Shown piece after piece: positions 60,533-64,000 of a stretch of DNA of 64,000 nt (its first letter is position 1; each line of letters starts with the position of its first letter). A program made the translations under genes and the position numbers. Under the pieces are notes generated by a model, which had not been told where the DNA came from, did no database searches, and saw only the letters and a list, made by a program, of their open reading frames with translations. Origin of the DNA: Pseudomonadales bacterium. GTDB lineage: Bacteria; Pseudomonadota; Gammaproteobacteria; Pseudomonadales; Porticoccaceae. Where the stretch lies: assembly GCA_024234435.1 (NCBI GenBank), contig JACKOF010000003.1, positions 242,708 through 306,707 on the forward strand. The letters are read 5' to 3'.

Positions 60533-63500
60533 TCATTCCGTCGCTTCATTTTCAACCCTCAAAGTTCCTTGCCTCCACAACAGGTAAATGGCAGGAAGTA
60601 CCAGCAAGGTCAAAACGACTGCGCTCAACATTCCCCCAACCATAGGAGCCGCAATCCGACTCATGACTTCCGAGCCGGTACCCGTGCCGTACATAATGGG
60701 TAACAGCCCCACGATAATAGCCGCAGCCGTCATTATTACCGGACGTACTCGCAGGCCAGCACCGTGCAACACCGCGTGGCGCAATGTCTCCTTTCGCGGT
60801 TCAAGGCCTTTCTGCTCACACTCTTCCAGCAACTGGCGATAAGCCTGATTGAGGTACACCAGCATGATGACCCCGATTTCTACTGCCACACCTGCCAGCG
60901 CGATAAACCCTACGCCGACCGCGACGGAGAAGTTGTAGCCGAGCAGGTACATCAACCAGATTGAGCCCACCATGGCTAACGGCAGAGTTCCCATGATGAT
61001 CGCGACCTCGGCAAAGTTGCGAAAATTGACATAGAGCAGCACGATGATTATGGCCAGCGTCAGCGGCACCACATAGGTGAGTTTTTCTTTAGCCCTTAGC
61101 ATGTATTCGTACTGCCCGGACCAGTTCAGGGAGTAGCCTGCGGGTAGCTCAACCTGATCGGCCACCACGGCCATGGCATTTTTTACGTAACTGCCAATAT
61201 CCACGCCGTCGATATCGACAAAGGTCCAGCCGTTGAGGCGGGCATTCTCGCTCTTGATGGCAGGCGGGCCGTCCTCCACATAGACCCGAGCGACATCCCC
61301 CAGTGCAATGCGCTGGCCACTGGTTGTTACAATAGGCAGCAAGGCCAGTTGTTCCGGCGAGTTACGATAGTCCTGCGGATAACGCAGATTGACGGGATAA
61401 CGCTCCAACCCTTCGATTGTCTGCGCGACGTTCATGCCGCCGATAGCAGTGGCCACCACCTGCTGCACGTCAGCGATATTGAGACCATAACGCGCTGCCT
61501 TTTCCCGCTGAATATCCACCTTGATATAACGGCCACCCGCTACTCGCTCGGAATATACTGAGGCTGTGCCAGGTACATCTTTGAGCACCTGCTCCAAACG
61601 CTTGCCGATTTTTTCGATCTCCTTGAGGTCGGGGCCAGCCACCTTAATACCCACCGGGGTTTTAATACCCGTGGCCAGCATGTCGATACGGGTTTTGATG
61701 GGCATCACCCAGGCATTGGTCAGTCCAGGAAACTTCACCAAGGCATCCAGTTCCTTTTTTAACGATTCCGTGGTCATGCCATCGCGCCACTCCTCTCTCG
61801 GTTTCAACTGGACAAAGGTTTCAATCATGGTCAGGGGCGCCGGGTCAGTGGCTGTTTCTGCCCGACCGATTTTGCCGAATACGCTTTTCACTTCGGGTAC
61901 CGTGGCAATCAACTTGTCAGTTTGTTGCAGGATCTCCCGTGCTTTACCTATGGACAGCCCCGGATAGGTGGTGGGCATATACATCAAATCGCCCTCATCC
62001 AGGGGGGGGATAAATTCGCTACCTATCTGGCTGACTGGCCAAAACCCGATAACCGTAATCACCAGGGCTAACACGAGCGTGGATTTAGGGTAATTGAGCA
62101 CGGTTTTAAGTGCAGGCATATACACGCCAATCAACGCGCGATTGAGTGGATTTTTGTGCTCGGGCAATACTTTTCCGCGAATAAAATAGCCCATCAGCAC
62201 GGGCACCAGCGTTACCGCTAATGCAGCGCTTGCGGCCATGGCATAGGTTTTGGTAAACGCCAGAGGAGAAAACATTCGCCCTTCCTGCGCTTCCAGGGTA
62301 AACACCGGTACAAAACTCACGGTGATAATCAGCAGACTGAAAAATAGCGCAGGACCGACTTCGGCAGCGGATTCCGCCACCACCTGCCAGCGGTTTTCGT
62401 TGGTCAGTGGCGTGCGTTCCATATGCTTGTGCATGTTTTCGATCATGACAATGGCGCCGTCGATCATGGCGCCGATGGCAATGGCAATACCACCTAACGA
62501 CATGATATTGGCGTTGAGTCCTTGCGCATGCATGACAATAAAGGCGACCAGAATACCCACTGGCAGACTGACAATGGCCACTAGGCTGGAGCGCACATGG
62601 AACAAAAACGCCATGCATACCAGGGCCACGACGATGAACTCTTCCAGCAACTTGTGCCACAGGTTTTCCACCGCACGCTCAATCAGGCCGGAACGATCAT
62701 AGACCGTCACGACTTCCACACCCTCTGGCAACCCGGCTTTAAGCGTTTCCAGCTTGGCTTTGACGCCAGCAATGGTTTTTTGCGCATTCTCGCCAAAACG
62801 CATGACCACGATGCCGCCGACCGTTTCACCTTCGCCATTGAGTTCGGCAATGCCCCGGCGCATCTGCGGCCCGACGTCGATGTCCGCCACATCTTTTAAC
62901 AGTATGGGGGTGCCGTTGACGTTCAGGCCCAAAGGGATATTGGCCAGATCATCACGCCCCTGGATGTAGCCCGATGCGCGCACCATATATTCCGCCTCGG
63001 CCATTTCCACCACCGACGCCCCGACCTCCTGGTTACCCCGCTGGATCGCCATTTGGATATGGGACAGCGGGATGTTGAAGGCCCGTAACTTATCCGGGTG
63101 AACCCTGACCTGATATTGCTTCACCATGCCACCCAAGGCGGAAACTTCCGACACGCCGGGAACCGTTTGCAGCTCGTATTTCAAGAACCAGTCCTGCAGG
63201 CTGCGCAGCTGGCTGAGATCGTGCTGACCGGTGCGGTCCACTAGCGCGTAGAGGTAGACCCAACCCACACCGGTGGCATCCGGCCCCAATTGCGGCCGGG
63301 CATTGGGCGGCAAAGTGGGCGCCACCTGCGACAGGTATTCCAGCACCCGCGATCGCGCCCAATAAGCATCAGTATTCTCATTAAAAATCACGTAGACATA
63401 GGAGTCGCCGAAAAAGGAATAGCCGCGTACGGTAACCGCACCCGGTACCGACAACATGGCGGTAGTCAGCGGATAGGTGACCTGATCTTCCACCACCTGG

Positions 63501-63673
63501 GGTGCCTGACCCGGATAATTGGTTTTGATAATCACCTGCACGTCCGACAAATCGGGAATGGCATCTACCGGCGTGTTTTTCAGGGACCAACCGCCGACCC
63601 CCACCAGAATCAGAGTGGCCAGCAGCACAAAAAAGCGGTTTTGGACAGACCAGCGGATAATGGCTTCGATCAT
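60533..63673 (-). CDS. cusA: CusA-like Cu/Ag HME-RND transporter
   Basis: 1046 residues. TM1 is RFFVLLATLILVGVGGWSLK, and the metal-RND signature in TM4 reads IAIGAMIDGAIVMIENMHKH. The CusA-type central region (FIPPLDEGDLMYMPTTYPGL) and MGTLPLAMVGSIWLMYLLGY are present. It pumps Cu(I)/Ag(I) to the outside via CusBC. The start overlaps the cusB stop (ATGA). It has clear sequence differences from CzcA at 5503-8649. Confidence 0.94.
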   Translation of the reverse strand: MIEAIIRWSVQNRFFVLLATLILVGVGGWSLKNTPVDAIPDLSDVQVIIKTNYPGQAPQVVEDQVTYPLTTAMLSVPGAVTVRGYSFFGDSYVYVIFNENTDAYWARSRVLEYLSQVAPTLPPNARPQLGPDATGVGWVYLYALVDRTGQHDLSQLRSLQDWFLKYELQTVPGVSEVSALGGMVKQYQVRVHPDKLRAFNIPLSHIQMAIQRGNQEVGASVVEMAEAEYMVRASGYIQGRDDLANIPLGLNVNGTPILLKDVADIDVGPQMRRGIAELNGEGETVGGIVVMRFGENAQKTIAGVKAKLETLKAGLPEGVEVVTVYDRSGLIERAVENLWHKLLEEFIVVALVCMAFLFHVRSSLVAIVSLPVGILVAFIVMHAQGLNANIMSLGGIAIAIGAMIDGAIVMIENMHKHMERTPLTNENRWQVVAESAAEVGPALFFSLLIITVSFVPVFTLEAQEGRMFSPLAFTKTYAMAASAALAVTLVPVLMGYFIRGKVLPEHKNPLNRALIGVYMPALKTVLNYPKSTLVLALVITVIGFWPVSQIGSEFIPPLDEGDLMYMPTTYPGLSIGKAREILQQTDKLIATVPEVKSVFGKIGRAETATDPAPLTMIETFVQLKPREEWRDGMTTESLKKELDALVKFPGLTNAWVMPIKTRIDMLATGIKTPVGIKVAGPDLKEIEKIGKRLEQVLKDVPGTASVYSERVAGGRYIKVDIQREKAARYGLNIADVQQVVATAIGGMNVAQTIEGLERYPVNLRYPQDYRNSPEQLALLPIVTTSGQRIALGDVARVYVEDGPPAIKSENARLNGWTFVDIDGVDIGSYVKNAMAVVADQVELPAGYSLNWSGQYEYMLRAKEKLTYVVPLTLAIIIVLLYVNFRNFAEVAIIMGTLPLAMVGSIWLMYLLGYNFSVAVGVGFIALAGVAVEIGVIMLVYLNQAYRQLLEECEQKGLEPRKETLRHAVLHGAGLRVRPVIMTAAAIIVGLLPIMYGTGTGSEVMSRIAAPMVGGMLSAVVLTLLVLPAIYLLWRQGTLRVENEATE

Positions 63674-64000
63674 GGCTTGTCCTCCCCGTTGCGCTGGCCT
63701 TGATCCATATCCATCGCATCATGGCTCATACCCTGATGCGGGCTGTTGCCCATGGATTGGTCGTCTCCATCCTCGTGTGAGTCTTCGGATATCGGTTCCA
63801 AACCATGGATCTGGCTGACAACGTAATTACTGCCCCCGTCCCGCTTAATTTCCACGTGCAGCTTCATGCCGGGTTTCAGCCCATCCAGATCCACCGCAGG
63901 GTCTGCGGTAAAATCCATCGTCATGGCAGGCCATTGCCAGGCATCAATGGGGTCGTGTGCCAGCGTGAGCATCCGGTGTTCGACCATGATGCCTTCAATA
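63670..64000 (-). CDS. cusB: CusB-like adaptor with C-terminal CusF-like domain (3' end only)
   Basis: Only the last 110 residues are in the window. They form a CusF-like metallochaperone domain: LAHDPIDAWQWPAMTMDFTA carries the His, Trp and Met-x-Met ligands used by CusF to bind Cu(I)/Ag(I). The tail is Met/His/Asp-rich (MGNSPHQGMSHDAMDMDQG). The stop overlaps the cusA start. The adaptor body lies right of the window. Confidence 0.88.
   Translation of the reverse strand, partial: IEGIMVEHRMLTLAHDPIDAWQWPAMTMDFTADPAVDLDGLKPGMKLHVEIKRDGGSNYVVSQIHGLEPISEDSHEDGDDQSMGNSPHQGMSHDAMDMDQGQRNGEDKP

Overview
The window looks like an accessory-rich part of a gammaproteobacterial chromosome, probably a marine or estuarine lineage. 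This rests on the housekeeping proteins GuaA, GuaB, XseA and Alr, the DUF6316 protein, and the hairpin repeats of the style seen in that group. Genus cannot be fixed by eye. It reads as two blocks of heavy-metal resistance genes on either side of about 17 kb of host-type genes. The host segment is bracketed by two direct copies of one IS91-family element (24739-26577 and 43631-45482).

Left block (1-24.7 kb): start of a mer operon (merT cut by the window edge, merR); a Ni/Co-type CDF exporter (dmeF) divergent from an RcnR-type repressor; a czcI-like/czcC/czcB/czcA Co-Zn-Cd efflux operon; a second CDF exporter; a Met-rich periplasmic protein; a Pb-type module (pbtF CDF, pbrR, pbrT) with two MerR-type promoters; decayed cusA and merR remnants; copy 1 of a copper two-component system; a glutaredoxin-MauE protein and a DUF305 protein; a truncated ppsA; and a TetR-regulated HAE-type RND pump without an outer-membrane partner.

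Middle (26.6-43.6 kb): guaB and guaA, xseA and alr, a NADAR/macrodomain pair likely acting on ADP-ribose, a yhhQ remnant, and then an unusual minus-strand gene set running from a LuxR-type regulator through two [APH-like kinase + small helical protein] pairs to three DUF7064-like proteins, with 69-bp hairpin repeats between the last genes. A cytochrome b561-type gene and a permease gene cut by the second IS91 copy close the segment. The kinase-helper pairs resemble the LvaA/LvaB arrangement of levulinate catabolism, where a hydroxyacyl-CoA is phosphorylated. I infer an undescribed catabolic route and consider this the most interesting part of the window.

Right block (45.5-64 kb): copy 2 of the copper two-component system with a CopR/CusR-type box, the plus-strand copper operon (unknown periplasmic protein, copA oxidase, copB, Met/His-rich protein, cytochrome c), then minus-strand copper genes: DUF5676, a helical protein, an APC permease, several small periplasmic or membrane proteins, a cupredoxin, the CopA P-type ATPase, a CopZ-like chaperone, a MerR regulator, cusA and the end of cusB fused to a CusF-like domain. 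Together these genes remove Hg, Pb, Cd/Zn/Co, Ni/Co and Cu/Ag. The duplicated two-component system (31.1 kb apart) and the duplicated IS (18.9 kb apart) are direct repeats, so the segment carrying guaA and guaB could in principle be lost by recombination.
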